Part shown: positions 36,864 to 47,036 of the stretch, piece after piece
Position numbering within the stretch: position 1 is the stretch's first letter
How the letters are laid out: the number at the start of each line of letters is the position of its first letter
The notes under the pieces: generated by a model
What the model was told of the DNA's origin: nothing
The model's database searches: none
What the model saw: the letters and a program-made list of their open reading frames with translations, nothing else
Position numbers and translations under genes: made by a program
Assembly: GCF_000733775.1 (NCBI RefSeq)
Contig: NZ_JPOE01000002.1
Location: 1,240,001-1,304,000 of the forward strand
DNA from: Thiomonas sp. FB-Cd
GTDB taxonomy: Bacteria; Pseudomonadota; Gammaproteobacteria; Burkholderiales; Burkholderiaceae_C
Length of the DNA: 64,000 nt
Reading direction: 5' to 3'

Positions 36864-37205
36864 CTACACCACGGCAATGGCCGCTGCCGTGGCGTGCGCC
36901 GTCATCCGCTGCCACGGCAGCCCGGCCACCAGCCAGCGCCATTGCTGCTCGCTCAGGTGCAGCGCCTCACGATCGTCCTGCGGCCACGCGAACCGGCCTT
37001 CTTGCAGTCGGCGCGTGCACAGCCAGATCCCCGCGCCATCAAACACCAGCACCTTCAGCCTTGTCGCGCTGCGGTTGGCAAACACGTAGGCGTGGTGCCG
37101 CTGCGCTGAGCCAAACCGGGCCACAACCTGGCCCAGCAGGCTGTCCATGCCGCCGCGCAGATCACTGGCACCCACCGCCAGCCAGACGGCCTCAATGCGC
37201 AGCAT
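36864..37205 (-). CDS. tnpB: IS66 accessory protein TnpB
   Basis: This 113-residue protein matches the IS66 Orf2 family: DLRGGMDSLLGQVVARFG, HHAYVFANRSATRLKVLVFD, GIWLCTRRLQEGRFAWP. It is needed for IS66 transposition and is unrelated to the RNA-guided TnpB proteins elsewhere in this window. Confidence 0.93.
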   Translation of the reverse strand: MLRIEAVWLAVGASDLRGGMDSLLGQVVARFGSAQRHHAYVFANRSATRLKVLVFDGAGIWLCTRRLQEGRFAWPQDDREALHLSEQQWRWLVAGLPWQRMTAHATAAAIAVV

Positions 37206-37208
37206 GGC

Positions 37209-37574
37209 TCACCCCAGCCAGGCTCGCAGCCACTGCGCGCACTCCGCCGCATGGGCCACTGGCCAGTCGATCTGCGCCCGCCGAGCGCCAGCCACGCAGG
37301 TGATGCGCGCGTGGGCCGGCAGCGCATCGGCGGCCACCGCACCAGACCTCGGGCTGAGCCTGGCTTGCACGAACCCGCTCGCACGCGCAGGCACCTCCTG
37401 CCCTGCCAACTGCGCCCGCCAGCGCGGTGCGTGTGACAGCCAGCCCCGAAGCTGCCCGTAGCTGACGCCATGGCTTTGGGCAAAAACCTCGGCACGCCCA
37501 CCGCTGGCCTTGAGTTCATCGAGGATCGCCAGAATCTCCCCAATCCTCTCCTCACTGAGCTTGTCTGATCGCAT
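37209..37574 (-). CDS. tnpA: IS66 accessory protein TnpA
   Basis: This ~121-residue protein starts MRSDKLSEERIGEILAIL. Its N-terminal half is helix-turn-helix-like (FAQSHGVSYGQLRGWLSHAP), as in IS66 OrfA. It is in the usual order, 3 bp before the next gene. Confidence 0.85.
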   Translation of the reverse strand: MRSDKLSEERIGEILAILDELKASGGRAEVFAQSHGVSYGQLRGWLSHAPRWRAQLAGQEVPARASGFVQARLSPRSGAVAADALPAHARITCVAGARRAQIDWPVAHAAECAQWLRAWLG

Positions 37575-37848
37575 GCAGCCTCCCAAAACCCCAAGCTTCG
37601 CTCAGCCGTCCTTCACTGAAAAGATGGGTTCGCCAGACGCATACTGACCACAAAAGCTTTGCAGCGATAGGCCTGCTCGCCTTGCTCGGTCGCGCCTCGT
37701 ATCCGGTTCTTGTTCATCAGCTCGCGGTTTCATTCCATGCTTCCTTCCCACGCTCGGTCACCCTTGCGCAGTTGCACTTCCTTTCGCTCGCTGTGGTCAG
37801 CTTGCGGGAGGACTTCCACCTCCAAGATCGCGCCCATGCTGGGCGCAC

Positions 37849-37896
37849 CTGTCCTTCCTCCCCGTGCACGGGGAGGTTTGCCGCGCATCTGATCAT
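37849..37896 (-). mobile_element. left-end fragment of TnpB element copy 1
   Basis: This 48-bp piece is the missing left end of the TnpB element at 32217-33574, separated from it by the intron. It contains a 20-bp perfect palindrome (CCTCCCCGTGCACGGGGAGG, 37857-37876), the subterminal hairpin typical of IS605 ends, and matches 48574-48621 of copy 2. Confidence 0.87.
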
Positions 37897-37921
37897 CGAG
37901 AAAGAGGCCCAGACCCAATAG
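37897..37921 (+). pseudogene. displaced 3' end of the slipin gene
   Basis: When the shared element sequence is removed, 32216 joins 37897 and the frame continues as SIDL-EKEAQTQ and a TAG stop at 37919-37921. This 25-bp fragment is therefore the original gene end. Confidence 0.75.
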
Positions 37922-38352
37922 TGCCCCGGCCCGCTGCCAGCATGCTCAAGGTGCAAGGGGGAGACAACGCGGGAAGGTTGGACTATCTTTGATGCACACG
38001 GAGCGCATTGCAGCGCCACGGATGGAGGCCAACACGAGAACTGCAGCTTGATGAGCGCGATCGACAGGATGTGGGACCATTCCACGTTCCCACAGCGAGA
38101 TTCTCCACAAATCAATCCGACAGGCCAACGACGTCGGCTGGAGCGAGGCGAATCGACATGCAAGCAATATCCGGGCACGCGCGGTAACCGCCGGGGTTGA
38201 TCTCAAAACTCCTGGGTGCACGCGCTCGATCGCTCGACGTCCTTCCTCTTCAGCGATTGCAGCGCACGCACCGAACGGGGCCGCCAAGACCCCGTTCGGC
38301 CGGAGCACGTCCACCACCCACTTGGCACACCATCGCGCATGTGTAGCAACCA
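37922..38352. other. region upstream of the cyclic glucan synthase gene
   Basis: No credible gene. It should contain the promoter for the 8.7-kb gene that follows. I see no riboswitch or known operator. Confidence 0.4.
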
Positions 38353-41300
38353 TTGAAGATTCGCTCTCCAGCCTCTTTGTTCAACCTCACCCATTTGCGA
38401 GACCGTATTGCTCGCCAGTCCGTTCTGCGTCGAAGTCTTGAACACGAACCTGCCCTGCGTTCGGAACTGTTCAGTGCCGAGCAGATGGACCTGTATGGAG
38501 CTGTACTTGCCCGCCGGCATCGATCGACTGATGTTTCGCGGGACAATTCTCTGCTGGCGCGATTGTCGGATAACGAAGCCATTCTCGGACAGGCCAGCGA
38601 GATGCTTGCGCTGGCCTTACGTACTGGCCAACGCATCACGCCGGCCGGCGAGTGGTTGCTCGACAACTACTACCTGATCGAAGAGCAGATCCGCACTGCA
38701 CAAAGGCATTTACCTAAAGGTTACAGCCGCGAGCTGCCAGGGCTGCTCAACGGGCCGTCTGCAAAGTTGCCCCGGGTCTACGACATTGCGTTGGAAACCA
38801 TTTCCCACGGTGATGGCCGGGTGGACAGCGAGAGCCTGAGCTGCTTCGTGGCTTCGTACCAGAGGGTGAGCCTCCTCACGCTCGGTGAGCTTTGGGCCAT
38901 TCCGATCATGCTCCGGTTGGCGCTGATCGAGAATCTGCGCCGCGTCGCGGTGCGCGTCATGACCAACTGGGCCGACCGCAATCTGGCCAGCCAGTGGGCC
39001 GACCGGATGACCAAAACCGCTGAAAGCGACCCCAAGAGCGTCGTGCTTGTGGTTGCCGACATGGCGCGGTCGAACCCACCGATGGGGAGCTCGTTTGTCG
39101 CCGAATTGACGCGGCGGCTGCAGGGTCAGGGACCGGCTTTGGCGCTGGCCTTGACCTGGATCGAACAACGGCTTTCCGAATCGGGGCATGGCGTCGAACA
39201 CCTGGTGCAGTTGGAGGCGCAGCAGCAGGCGGCCGATCAAGTATCCATCGGCAACAGCATTGGAAGCCTTCGCGCGCTTTCGGCGATGGACTGGCGCGAA
39301 TTCGTCGAAGCCATGAGCAGCGTCGAGCACGTCCTGCGCGAGGATCCCGCCGGTGTCTATGCCGCGATGGACTTCGCCACGCGCGATCATTACCGCCACG
39401 TGGTGGAGAGTCTGGCGAGGCACAGTACCTTGTCCGAAACCGAGGTGGCGCACGCTGCCATCCAATGCGCCAAGGAAGGCAAGCTGCAAGGGCCCCGTGG
39501 GCAGGTTGAAGCCCATGTCGGTTTTTACCTGGTGGACAAGGGCCTTCCGGCACTGAGGCGGCACATCGTCAAACCGTATAAAGCGGCAAGAGCCTTGCAA
39601 TCATTGATTGACCGGGTGCCGTTGCAGATCTATCTGGGTCTGGTCTTACTGCTCACGGCGTTGCTTGCGCGCCCCTTGCTGCAGGCCATGCAGCTCAGCG
39701 CAATACACGGTTGGACATCGTGGCTGATTGCCATTCCTGTCGTGCTCGTGACCAGCCAGCTGGCGATCAGTCTGGTGAATTGGCTCGTCACCATCGTCGT
39801 GGCGCCGAACAGGCTGCCGCGCATGGACTATTCCAGCGGCCTGCCCGAAGAGGCTCGCACCCTCGTGGTCATCCCTTCGATGTTTTCAGCGCCGCAGGAT
39901 GTCGAAGATCTGGCCGATGCCTTGGAAGTGCACTTTCTGGCCAATCGCGAGCCTTACCTGCACTTCGGGCTTTTGACGGATTTTCCAGACGCCCAGGCCG
40001 AGACGCTGGAGCTGGATGCGTCGCTGCTTGTGCTTGCTCGACAACGCATCGATGCGCTCAACGCAGCCTATCCCGATGTGGATCCCCACACCGATCGCTT
40101 CTTTCTCTTTCACCGCCCACGACGGTGGAATTCCGTGGACAAGCTGTGGATGGGGCACGAGCGCAAGCGCGGCAAGCTTGCCGCACTCAATGCGCTGTTA
40201 CGCGGCCGATGTCCCGAGCAATTCTCCCTGATCGTTGGCCGCACCGCGGTGTTGAGCGATGTGAAGTACGTCATCACGCTGGATGCCGACACCCAGTTGC
40301 CGCGAACCTCGGCACGCCAGTTCATCGGCACCATGGCGCACCTCCTTAACCGCGCCGTTTACGACCCCGTCAAGCGGCGCGTCGTCGCCGGTTATGCCAT
40401 CCTGCAGCCGCGTGTGGGCATCAGCCTGCCAAGCGCTGCACGCTCGAGCTATGCCAGGCTCTTCGGCAGCGACGCAGGAATCGATCCCTACACGCGCGCG
40501 GTCTCGGATGTTTATCAGGATCTGTTCCATGAAGGTTCATTCATCGGCAAGGGCATCTACGACGTCGATGCGTTCGAGAAGGCCATTGATGGCCGCTTCC
40601 CCGAGAACAGCATCCTCAGTCACGATCTGGTGGAGGGCTGCTACGCACGATCAGGGCTGATCAGCGATGTTCACCTCTACGAGGAATATCCACCCCGCTA
40701 CCTCGCCGATGTGAGTCGGCGCCACCGCTGGATTCGTGGAGACTGGCAACTTCTGCCATGGCTGATGCCATGGACGCCTACGCAGGACAAAGGCCGGGAG
40801 CGCAATCCCCTGACTGTGCTTTCACGCTGGAAGATTTTCGACAACCTGCGCCGCAGCTTTGTCCCGTCCGCCTTGCTGGCCCTGCTCCTGTTCGGCTGGA
40901 TCGCGATCGTGCAAGTGGTTGCGTGGACGGTAGCAGTGCTGGCCGTCGTGCTGGTTCCCGCATTGTTGTCCTCGTGGTTGGATATGGTTCATAAGCCGCG
41001 CGACGTGCAACTCAAGCAACACTTGCGCGCCGCCTTGCACGCAGCTGGCCAGCATTTCCTGCGGGCGCTGCTTTATCTGGCGTGGCTTCCGCACGAGGCG
41101 CTGTACACCCTGGATGCTGTGGCGCGCACGCTGTGGCGATTGGGAATCAGCAGGCGCCAATTGCTGCAGTGGAATCCATCCAGAGATGCCGAGCGCGCCA
41201 GCCCCAACGATTTGATCGGCCTGTACAGGTCGATGTGGATCGCGCCCTTTCTCGCGCTGCTCGGCGCGCTTGGGCTGCTATGGGTGCGGCCGTATGCGCT

Positions 41301-44300
41301 GGCCGTGGCCCTGCCGTTCCTGCTGCTGTGGCTGCTCGCGCCGGCCATCGCCTGGCGCATGAGCAACCCCCCAGTTCTGGCAGCATTTGTCCCGACCCCC
41401 GAAATGCTGCAATTTCTGCACAGGCTCGCGCGCAAGACGTGGGCTTTCTTCGAGATTCATGTCAGCTCGCGGGAAAACTGGTTGCCGCCGGACAATATTC
41501 AGGAGCAACCGACTGCGGTGACCGCACACCGGACCTCGCCCACCAATATGGGGTTGGCGCTGCTGGCCAATCTCGCGGCCTATGATCTGGGCTATCTGAC
41601 GGCGGGCCGTTTGGTGGAGCGCACCGGCCACGCCCTGCGGACGATGCAAAGCATGCAGCGGCATCGCGGCCATTTTTACAACTGGTACGACACGTTGACG
41701 CTGCAGCCACTGCCGCCGCGATACGTCTCGACCGTGGACAGCGGCAACCTCGCCGGACATTTGTTGACATTGCGCCCTGGCTTGCTCGCGCTTGCAGATG
41801 AACCGCTGTTCGACTGGCGCGTGCTCCAGGGTGTGCAAGACACCTTTGCTCTATTGTGCGAAGCGGCTCGCACGGGTTCTTCGGACGCGGGGCCTCTGGA
41901 GGGTTTGCGCGACGAACTCACTTCCGCCCTTGCCGCGACGCCGCAGACGATGACGGCGGCCACGGCCTGCATGCAGCGGCTCCTCGACCACGCCGAGTCC
42001 ATCAATGCAGCCGCGCACCATGCCGAAGGTGCAAGTGAGGCGGAATTCTGGCTGCAGGCGCTGGTCGGTCAATGCCGTGACGCCCATTCCTATCTCGTCC
42101 AATTCAACTTCGCGTCCCCAGATCTTGCGCCTGACGGGGCCGATGGAATTCCCACATTGCGCCAGCTGGCGGATCTCGACGTGCGACCTGGGGCTCCCAT
42201 GGCCCAAGCCACCGCAGCCGCCGCCATGCAACACAAGGCCGCCGTGCTCATCGCAACCATCGACGAGTTTGTGAAACAGGCGGGCGACCTTGCGGTCATG
42301 GATTACGACTTTCTCTTCGATGCCCGAAGCGACTTGCTCTCGATCGGCTACAACGTCGAGGAGCGCCGGCTCGACGCAGGGTCCTACGATTTGCTGGCCT
42401 CGGAGGCCAGGCTGACCAGTTTCGTGGCGATCGCGCAGGAACGGTTGCCCCAGGAGAGCTGGTTCGCGCTCGGCCGGTTGTTGACCACCGCGGGCGGCGA
42501 GCCTGTACTGCTGTCGTGGTCCGGCTCGATGTTCGAGTACCTGATGCCCATGCTGGTGATGCCGTCTTATCAGGGGACACTGCTCGATCAGACGTGCCGT
42601 GCAGCGGTGGCCCGGCAGATTGAATACGGCAAGCAACTGGGTTTGGCCTGGGGCGTCTCCGAGTCTGGCTACAACACGCTGGACATTCATTTTAATTATC
42701 AGTACCGCGCGTTCGGGGTGCCCGGACTCGGCTTGAAGCGCGGGCTGGGTGATGAAATTGTGATCGCGCCGTACGCGTCTGCGCTCGCGTTGATGGTGGC
42801 GCCGGACGCCGCTTGTGCGAATCTCCAGCGCCTCTCCAACCAGGGTCTGGACGGGCGCTTCGGACTGTACGAGGCCGTTGACTACACACCTGCGCGCCTA
42901 TCGCGCGGGCAGGACTCGGCGGTGATCCGCTCGTTCATGGCGCACCACCAGGGCATGAGCCTTTTGGCGTTGGATTACGTGCTCAGGCAGCGCCCGATGC
43001 AAAGGCGTTTCGAGTCCGATGCAAGCTTGCGGGCGACGCTTCTGCTCTTGCAGGAGCGGGTGCCGAAAACTGCTTCGGAGTATCGTCACGCCTCGGCACT
43101 CCAGGCGCCGAACGTGCTGTTGCGCACAGCCGGTTCCCGCATGCGTGTCGTGACCGATCCGGACAAGTCGCGACCCGCCGTGCAATTGCTCTCCAATGGA
43201 CGCTACCACGTCATGGTGAGCAGCGCGGGCGGCGGCTACAGCCGCTTCCGTGACCTGGCCGTCACCCGTTGGCGCGAGGACATCAGCGGCGACAGCTGGG
43301 GGGTTTTTTGTTACCTGCGCGATGTGGCCAGCGGCGAATTCTGGTCGAGCGCGCATCAGCCAACGTTGAAAAAGCCAGAGCTTAGCGAGGCGATCCTTTC
43401 CGATGCGAGAGTCGAGTTTCGCGTACGCGAGCACGATTTCGACACGCATACCGAAATCGTGGTGTCACCCGAGGACGATATCGAGTTGCGCCGCGTTCGC
43501 ATCACCAACCGTGCACGCGTGGCACGGACCATCGAAATCACCAGCTATGCGGAGGTTGTTCTGGCTCCGGCGATAGCCGATGCGCTGCATCCTGCGTTCA
43601 GCAAACTGTTTGTCCAGAGCGAGCTCGTGCGGGCGCTGCAGGCGATCATCTGCACGCGGCGCCCACGCTCCAGCACCGAGCACATACCGTCGTTGTGTCA
43701 CTTGTTGGCCGTGCACGATGCCGACATTGACGAGATTTCCTACGAAACCGACCGCGCCCGCTTCATCGGACGCGGCGGCAGCGTGGCCAGTCCGGCCGCG
43801 ATGGACAGCACCTCGGGGGTGCATCGCCGCCTGAGCGACAGCGAAGGGTCGGTGCTCGACCCGATCGTGGCGATTCGCTGCCGCATCACGCTCCAACCGG
43901 AGCAGTCAGCGCTGGTGGATATGGTCACCGGCGTCGGCGACAGCCGCGAGGCCTGCATGCATCTGATCGGGAAATATCGCGACCGCCATCTGGCCGACCG
44001 CGTGTTCGATCTGGCCTGGACCCACAGCCAGGTTTTGCTGCGCCAGATCAACGCAGGCCTGGCCGCCGCACAGCTCTATGAGGAAATGGCCGCATCGGTC
44101 ATCTACGCCAGCGCCGCGCTGCGTGCCGACGCCAGCATTCTGCGTGCCAACCGCCGTGGTCAGTCCGGGTTGTGGGGCCAGGCAATCTCCGGCGATCTGC
44201 CGATCGTTTTGCTGCACATCGCCGATCCCGCCAATATCGAACTCGTACGCCAGCTGGTGCAGGCGCATGCGTATTGGCGGCTCAAGGGCCTGGCGGTGGA

Positions 44301-47031
44301 TCTTGTGATCTGGAATGAGGACCGCGCCGGCTACCGGCAGCGGCTGCAGGACTTGATCATGGGGTTGATCGCATCGGGGGTCGAAGCCAGCCTGATCGAT
44401 CGTCCCGGCGGCATTTTTGTGCGCCAGGCGCAGCAGATTTCCGACGAAGATCGCATTCTGGTGCAATCCGCCGCGCGCATCGTTCTCATGGACGGTAGCG
44501 GTGCCCTGTCCGAGCAGATCGGACGTCGCCGCATGCACACCCAGCTGGCACGTTTCGTGGCCACCAGAAGCCGCCTCGCCAAACCCGGCTCCGCAAACCC
44601 GCCTCCCGAATCGGCTGGCCTGCCCCTGCAGCTGCGCAACCCCTACGGGGGCTTCAGCGCGGATGGCGCCGAATACGTCATCACCCTTGCACAGGGGCAG
44701 ATGACACCAGCGCCGTGGGCCAATGTCCTGGCCAATCCACATTTCGGCACGGTTGTGTCCGAAAGCGGCGGCGCCTATACGTGGAGCGAGAACGCGCACG
44801 AATTCCGGCTGACGCCCTGGCACAACGACCCGGTCACCGACGCCAGCGGAGAGGCGATCTACCTGCGCGACGAGGAGACCGGCCATTACTGGTCGCCCAT
44901 GCCACTACCCAGGCGCGGCGAAGGCGTCTATCTCACCCGACACGGTTTCGGCTACAGCGTGTTCGAGCACAGCGAGGACGGCATTCAAACGCAGCTGTGG
45001 ATCTATGTGGCGTTGGACTCGGCCGTCAAGTTTTCGGTCCTCAAGGTGCGCAACGCATCTCCTCGCATGCGCCGATTGTCCGCGACCGGCTACGTCGAAT
45101 GGGTGCTTGGCGATCTGCCTGAAAAGTCCGCCATGCACGTGGTGACCATGTCCGATCCGTTGACTGGCGCGATTTTTGCGCGCAATGGCTACAACATGGA
45201 GTTCCCGGGAAGGGTGGCATTTTTCGATGTCGACGACCCCGCGCGCAGCGTCAGTGGCGATCGCAGCGAATTTCTAGGCCGCAACGGCAGTCTGCGGGCG
45301 CCCGCGGCAATGGCCAACGCCCGGCTTTCAGGCCAGGTTGGCGCAGGCCTGGACCCCTGCGCAGCCATCCAGGTCGTCTTCGACCTCGATGCTGGCAACG
45401 AGCACGAAGTCATCTTCCGTCTGGGCACGGCCGGCGACATCAAGGCGGCAAGCGAATTTGTGCAGCGGTGCCGCGGACTCGGCACTGCGGCTGCGACACT
45501 CAAAGCCGTGCGCACCCACTGGCACGAGCTCCTGGGCAAAATCCAGGTGCAGACGCCAGATCCGGCCATCAACGTCCTCGTCAACGGCTGGCTGATGTAT
45601 CAGACCATCGCCAGCCGCTTCACGGCCCGCAGCGGCTATTACCAGTCGGGTGGCGCCATCGGTTTCCGCGATCAGCTGCAGGACGCGATGGCGATGATTC
45701 ATGCCTCGCCGCAAGCCGTACGCCAGCATCTGCTGTTGTGCGCCGCGCATCAGTTCCCCGAGGGTGACGTGCAGCATTGGTGGCATCCGCCCATGGAGCG
45801 CGGCGTGCGCACGCGATGCTCCGACGACTATCTGTGGCTGCCGCTGGCCACCAGCCGATATGTACGCGTCACCGGCGATCGCAGTGTGCTCGACGAGAGC
45901 GCCGGTTACCTTGAAGGGCGGCGCGTCGGCTTTGACGAGGAGGCCTACTACGATTTGCCGGTTCGCTCGGAACTGCGTGAGACGCTTTATCAGCACTGCG
46001 TGCGCGCAATCGAACACAGCATGCCGCGAGGTTTGCACGGATTGCCGCTGATCGGCAGCGGCGACTGGAATGACGGCATGAACCGGGTTGGCGATCAGGG
46101 GCGTGGCGAGAGCGTTTGGCTGGGGTTCTTTCTCCATGACGTGCTGCTGCGCTTTGCCCCGATTGCGCGCTTGCGCGACGACACGGCCTTCGCCGCGCGT
46201 TGCGAAGCCGAGGCAGCCACGCTGCGCGCCAGTATCGAGCAGCACGCCTGGGACGGCGCGTGGTACCGGCGCGCGTATTTCGACGACGGCACCCCGCTGG
46301 GTTCTGCCGAGAACGACGAATGCCAGATCGACGCGATCGCGCAAAGCTGGTCGGTGCTGTCCGGAGCTGCCAGCGAGGGCCGCCGACGCGCAGCCATGGA
46401 TGCGCTCGACAAACGGCTGGTGCGCCGCGCCGAGGGGCTGGTGCAGTTGCTGGATCCCCCATTCGACCGTTCCGCCCTCGATCCCGGCTACATCAAGGGC
46501 TATGTACCTGGCGTACGCGAGAACGGTGGGCAGTACACGCACGCGGCAGTCTGGGCATCCATGGCGTTTGCCGAACTCGGTGACGGGGCGCGCGCATGGG
46601 AACTGCTGCGCATGATCAATCCGGTCCGCCACGGGCAAGGCGCCGCTGACATCGAAGTCTACAAGGTCGAGCCCTATGTGGTGGCCGCCGATGTCTACGC
46701 CGTCGCTCCGCACGTGGGTCGCGGCGGCTGGAGTTGGTACACCGGGTCGGCCGGCTGGATGTACCGGCTGATCGTGGAGTCGCTCTTGGGTCTTCACCGG
46801 GAGGGTAACAGCCTGCGCATCGCGCCGGTACTGCCGGCTGACTGGCCTTCATTCAAGCTCCACTACCGCCATGGCGACACGAACTACCACATCACGGTGC
46901 TGCAGACCAATGATGTCGACGAGAACAACAGCTGCATCATGGACGGCGAGCTGATGGCAAGGTCGAGCATCGGGCTGATCGACGATGGCCTGGAGCATCA
47001 GGTCGAGATCCGTCACAGGCCTGGCGCATGA
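38353..47031 (+). CDS. ndvB: cyclic beta-1,2-glucan synthase (NdvB/ChvB type)
   Basis: This 2892-residue inner-membrane enzyme makes periplasmic cyclic beta-1,2-glucans from UDP-glucose. Membrane helices cluster at ~425-480, ~835-880 and ~960-1005. Between them is the GT84 synthase domain with TLDADTQLPRTSARQFIG near residue 643, LSHDLVEGCYARSG and RRHRWIRGDWQLLPWLMPW. The C-terminal half holds glucoamylase-like and GH94 phosphorylase-like modules that control chain length (SESGYNTLDIHFNYQYRAFG, HHQGMSLLALDYVL, LIGSGDWNDGMNRVG, WYTGSAGWMYRLIVESLLG). Length fits the family. The frame opens at a TTG just after an in-frame stop at 38344; the first ATG is ~44 codons later, so TTG is likely. Such glucans aid osmotic adaptation, motility and surface interactions. 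Confidence 0.95.
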   Translation: MKIRSPASLFNLTHLRDRIARQSVLRRSLEHEPALRSELFSAEQMDLYGAVLARRHRSTDVSRDNSLLARLSDNEAILGQASEMLALALRTGQRITPAGEWLLDNYYLIEEQIRTAQRHLPKGYSRELPGLLNGPSAKLPRVYDIALETISHGDGRVDSESLSCFVASYQRVSLLTLGELWAIPIMLRLALIENLRRVAVRVMTNWADRNLASQWADRMTKTAESDPKSVVLVVADMARSNPPMGSSFVAELTRRLQGQGPALALALTWIEQRLSESGHGVEHLVQLEAQQQAADQVSIGNSIGSLRALSAMDWREFVEAMSSVEHVLREDPAGVYAAMDFATRDHYRHVVESLARHSTLSETEVAHAAIQCAKEGKLQGPRGQVEAHVGFYLVDKGLPALRRHIVKPYKAARALQSLIDRVPLQIYLGLVLLLTALLARPLLQAMQLSAIHGWTSWLIAIPVVLVTSQLAISLVNWLVTIVVAPNRLPRMDYSSGLPEEARTLVVIPSMFSAPQDVEDLADALEVHFLANREPYLHFGLLTDFPDAQAETLELDASLLVLARQRIDALNAAYPDVDPHTDRFFLFHRPRRWNSVDKLWMGHERKRGKLAALNALLRGRCPEQFSLIVGRTAVLSDVKYVITLDADTQLPRTSARQFIGTMAHLLNRAVYDPVKRRVVAGYAILQPRVGISLPSAARSSYARLFGSDAGIDPYTRAVSDVYQDLFHEGSFIGKGIYDVDAFEKAIDGRFPENSILSHDLVEGCYARSGLISDVHLYEEYPPRYLADVSRRHRWIRGDWQLLPWLMPWTPTQDKGRERNPLTVLSRWKIFDNLRRSFVPSALLALLLFGWIAIVQVVAWTVAVLAVVLVPALLSSWLDMVHKPRDVQLKQHLRAALHAAGQHFLRALLYLAWLPHEALYTLDAVARTLWRLGISRRQLLQWNPSRDAERASPNDLIGLYRSMWIAPFLALLGALGLLWVRPYALAVALPFLLLWLLAPAIAWRMSNPPVLAAFVPTPEMLQFLHRLARKTWAFFEIHVSSRENWLPPDNIQEQPTAVTAHRTSPTNMGLALLANLAAYDLGYLTAGRLVERTGHALRTMQSMQRHRGHFYNWYDTLTLQPLPPRYVSTVDSGNLAGHLLTLRPGLLALADEPLFDWRVLQGVQDTFALLCEAARTGSSDAGPLEGLRDELTSALAATPQTMTAATACMQRLLDHAESINAAAHHAEGASEAEFWLQALVGQCRDAHSYLVQFNFASPDLAPDGADGIPTLRQLADLDVRPGAPMAQATAAAAMQHKAAVLIATIDEFVKQAGDLAVMDYDFLFDARSDLLSIGYNVEERRLDAGSYDLLASEARLTSFVAIAQERLPQESWFALGRLLTTAGGEPVLLSWSGSMFEYLMPMLVMPSYQGTLLDQTCRAAVARQIEYGKQLGLAWGVSESGYNTLDIHFNYQYRAFGVPGLGLKRGLGDEIVIAPYASALALMVAPDAACANLQRLSNQGLDGRFGLYEAVDYTPARLSRGQDSAVIRSFMAHHQGMSLLALDYVLRQRPMQRRFESDASLRATLLLLQERVPKTASEYRHASALQAPNVLLRTAGSRMRVVTDPDKSRPAVQLLSNGRYHVMVSSAGGGYSRFRDLAVTRWREDISGDSWGVFCYLRDVASGEFWSSAHQPTLKKPELSEAILSDARVEFRVREHDFDTHTEIVVSPEDDIELRRVRITNRARVARTIEITSYAEVVLAPAIADALHPAFSKLFVQSELVRALQAIICTRRPRSSTEHIPSLCHLLAVHDADIDEISYETDRARFIGRGGSVASPAAMDSTSGVHRRLSDSEGSVLDPIVAIRCRITLQPEQSALVDMVTGVGDSREACMHLIGKYRDRHLADRVFDLAWTHSQVLLRQINAGLAAAQLYEEMAASVIYASAALRADASILRANRRGQSGLWGQAISGDLPIVLLHIADPANIELVRQLVQAHAYWRLKGLAVDLVIWNEDRAGYRQRLQDLIMGLIASGVEASLIDRPGGIFVRQAQQISDEDRILVQSAARIVLMDGSGALSEQIGRRRMHTQLARFVATRSRLAKPGSANPPPESAGLPLQLRNPYGGFSADGAEYVITLAQGQMTPAPWANVLANPHFGTVVSESGGAYTWSENAHEFRLTPWHNDPVTDASGEAIYLRDEETGHYWSPMPLPRRGEGVYLTRHGFGYSVFEHSEDGIQTQLWIYVALDSAVKFSVLKVRNASPRMRRLSATGYVEWVLGDLPEKSAMHVVTMSDPLTGAIFARNGYNMEFPGRVAFFDVDDPARSVSGDRSEFLGRNGSLRAPAAMANARLSGQVGAGLDPCAAIQVVFDLDAGNEHEVIFRLGTAGDIKAASEFVQRCRGLGTAAATLKAVRTHWHELLGKIQVQTPDPAINVLVNGWLMYQTIASRFTARSGYYQSGGAIGFRDQLQDAMAMIHASPQAVRQHLLLCAAHQFPEGDVQHWWHPPMERGVRTRCSDDYLWLPLATSRYVRVTGDRSVLDESAGYLEGRRVGFDEEAYYDLPVRSELRETLYQHCVRAIEHSMPRGLHGLPLIGSGDWNDGMNRVGDQGRGESVWLGFFLHDVLLRFAPIARLRDDTAFAARCEAEAATLRASIEQHAWDGAWYRRAYFDDGTPLGSAENDECQIDAIAQSWSVLSGAASEGRRRAAMDALDKRLVRRAEGLVQLLDPPFDRSALDPGYIKGYVPGVRENGGQYTHAAVWASMAFAELGDGARAWELLRMINPVRHGQGAADIEVYKVEPYVVAADVYAVAPHVGRGGWSWYTGSAGWMYRLIVESLLGLHREGNSLRIAPVLPADWPSFKLHYRHGDTNYHITVLQTNDVDENNSCIMDGELMARSSIGLIDDGLEHQVEIRHRPGA

Positions 47032-47036
47032 CCGCT

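Larger units (their letters stand above)
35216..37644 (-). mobile_element. IS66-family insertion sequence inside the group II intron
   Basis: Imperfect terminal inverted repeats (GTAAGCGTCCAGCGAACCCA versus GTATGCGTCTGGCGAACCCA) bound 2429 bp. The 8-bp direct repeats TGACCACA at 35208-35215 and 37645-37652 are perfect, as expected for IS66. The element carries the standard three genes tnpA-tnpB-tnpC. Confidence 0.94.
33575..37848 (-). mobile_element. group II intron, itself interrupted by IS66
   Basis: On the minus strand the intron begins GTGCGCCCAGCATGGGCG at 37848 and ends CCCTATGCCGAT at 33575. Comparison with the intact TnpB element gives exact exon junctions: GGACAG upstream and CGTGGATGCC downstream, contiguous in the other copy. 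Domain V is visible at ~33595-33645 (GAACCGCCCGGTGCGGACCC, then a CGGGTGGT arm), followed by domain VI. Without the IS66 (2429 bp) and one 8-bp target copy the intron is ~1.84 kb. It lies right beside the CCTCCCCGTGCACGGGGAGG palindrome of the TnpB element's left end. Confidence 0.88.

Noticed and set aside
37857..37876. 20-bp palindrome considered as a transcription terminator for the slipin gene
   Set aside because: The same palindrome is at 48582-48601 at the same place in the second TnpB element, so it is the element's left-end hairpin.
45328..46797. 489-codon minus-strand frame inside the glucan synthase gene
   Set aside because: Antisense shadow of a strongly conserved gene; composition is typical of a GC-rich reverse frame.
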